Of a DNA stretch of 7,445 bases, positions 6,796 through 7,445 are shown one piece after another. Source of the DNA: Deltaproteobacteria bacterium (lineage in GTDB: Bacteria; Desulfobacterota; Desulfuromonadia; Geobacterales; Geobacteraceae); the NCBI GenBank assembly GCA_021810985.1, contig JAJZQA010000129.1, forward strand, positions 1-7,445, given 5' to 3'. The notes below the pieces were generated by a model, which was not told where the DNA came from, searched no databases, and saw only the letters and a program-made list of their open reading frames with translations. Numbering within the stretch: position 1 is the first letter of the stretch; each line of letters begins with the position of its first letter. The position numbers were made by a program, and so were the translations under genes.

Positions 6796-6815
6796 GGGCA
6801 CGGCGCGCCGTGCCC
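6796..6815. repeat. Perfect 20-bp GC-rich palindrome, REP-like
   Basis: GGGCACGGCGCGCCGTGCCC is fully self-complementary and would fold into an 8-bp stem with a GCGC loop. Its right end can alternatively pair as GCCC-TGATC-GGGC (6812-6824). The block 6795-6829 looks like a dispersed intergenic two-hairpin element whose second arm (GGGCGAGGCAAGC) has lost symmetry. It lies 55 nt downstream of the zinc-ribbon gene stop. No T-run follows on either strand, so it is not a standard terminator, though it could protect a transcript 3' end. Confidence 0.6.
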
Positions 6816-6870
6816 TGATCGGGCGAGGCAAGCTTAGGAGCCTGTTGTCGGTATAAACGCGTCGTCTTGC

Positions 6871-7445
6871 TCAATCCAGCGTCTGCTTCCCGCACTCCCG
6901 GCAAAACTTGCCATGAACATGGGTCGGCTTGTTGCAGTAACTACACATTTTAAACTGGATGAATCCGCAAAAAGGGCAAGCGTGCGCTCCGGCAGGCAGA
7001 CGCTTTCCGCATTGCTGGCATTCTCCCTTCGAGATCCTGCGCTCAAGCAGCTTTTCGCGCGAAAACAGCTTCTTTTGGAATAGATAGATCAGGAAAAGTG
7101 CGGCAACGACAGCGATGGCAATAACGAGGTAATGCCAGATCGCAACGAGCTTGAGTGACTCAAGCATAGAGATGATCTGCTTCAGCAATTTTTTCGGGAG
7201 GATGTCGTAGATGGTTTCAATGATTTTGCAGAGGATCGGGATAAATGAGACCGCCAGAAGATGAGAAGACACCAGGGTCTGGACCCCGCGGTTTTTACCG
7301 ATGCTCCTGGTATTCCAGACATAAAAAACCGCAAAGAGCGGCAACAGGAAGATCAGCTGCATGCCCAACTTTTTCACCGGGTACCAGAAGTTCAGGCGGC
7401 GCAGATCAGTCAGCACTTGTTGCCGGTCGTCGGCAGTAAGGGCCG
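6871..7445 (-). CDS. Membrane protein with C-terminal double zinc ribbon (5' end outside window)
   Basis: I do not recognise a named gene. Counting from an in-frame GTG at 7416, hydrophobic segments lie at about residues 18-35 and 91-113, with a less certain one at about 45-70. A basic stretch follows (FSREKLLERRISK, about 118-130). The C-terminus then has eight cysteines in two CxxC-x10-CxxC sets: Cys133/136/147/150 and Cys158/161/172/175, the pattern of a double zinc ribbon. The ribbons probably face the cytoplasm, next to the basic segment. The GTG has no ribosome binding site, and the frame stays open upstream to the window edge with protein-like sequence (ALTADDRQQ), so the gene very likely begins outside. 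Sampled stretches are about 45-47% GC, against about 62% in a sampled stretch of the operon. The function is unknown; such proteins can be regulatory or scaffold-like, which is only a guess here. Confidence 0.8.
   Translation of the reverse strand, partial: ALTADDRQQVLTDLRRLNFWYPVKKLGMQLIFLLPLFAVFYVWNTRSIGKNRGVQTLVSSHLLAVSFIPILCKIIETIYDILPKKLLKQIISMLESLKLVAIWHYLVIAIAVVAALFLIYLFQKKLFSREKLLERRISKGECQQCGKRLPAGAHACPFCGFIQFKMCSYCNKPTHVHGKFCRECGKQTLD

Noticed and set aside
7416..7416. GTG as the start of the zinc-ribbon membrane protein
   Set aside because: There is no Shine-Dalgarno sequence, and the open frame continues with protein-like sequence to the window edge, so the gene is treated as cut off by the window.

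Overview
The window is chromosomal DNA of a fairly GC-rich bacterium. The gene content (a compact acyl-CoA beta-oxidation operon plus an XPD/DinG-like helicase with an N-terminal nuclease domain) would suit an anaerobic deltaproteobacterium of the Desulfuromonadales/Geobacter type. That assignment rests on protein character and base composition only and is tentative. No tRNA, rRNA, CRISPR array or transposase was found.

Left part (about 200-4208, plus strand): four tightly packed genes form one operon. They encode a thiolase (acetyl-CoA acetyltransferase), an acyl-CoA dehydrogenase, a 3-hydroxyacyl-CoA dehydrogenase and an enoyl-CoA hydratase. Together these are the four core reactions that interconvert butyryl-CoA and two acetyl-CoA. 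All catalytic residues that I can check are present. No electron-transfer flavoprotein genes are in the window, so electrons from the acyl-CoA dehydrogenase must leave through proteins encoded elsewhere. The first three genes are separated by 6 and about 39-45 nt, and the last two overlap by 14 nt.

Middle part (4234-6673, minus strand, convergent with the operon): one large helicase gene, broken by a +1 frameshift near 5697-5698. Joined across the shift it encodes an 812-residue protein with an N-terminal PD-(D/E)XK nuclease domain (RecB/Cas4 type), followed by an XPD/DinG-type superfamily 2 helicase with four candidate iron-sulfur cysteines. The frameshift falls between the third and fourth of these cysteines. 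It is either a recent mutation, a sequencing error, or (less likely) a programmed frameshift.

Right part (6674-7445): a short intergenic region holds two strong inverted repeats, one of them a perfect 20-bp palindrome. Beyond it lies the 3' part of a minus-strand gene for a membrane protein ending in two zinc ribbons. Its reading frame stays open to the window edge, so its true start is outside. Sampled stretches of this gene have clearly lower GC than a sampled stretch of the operon.
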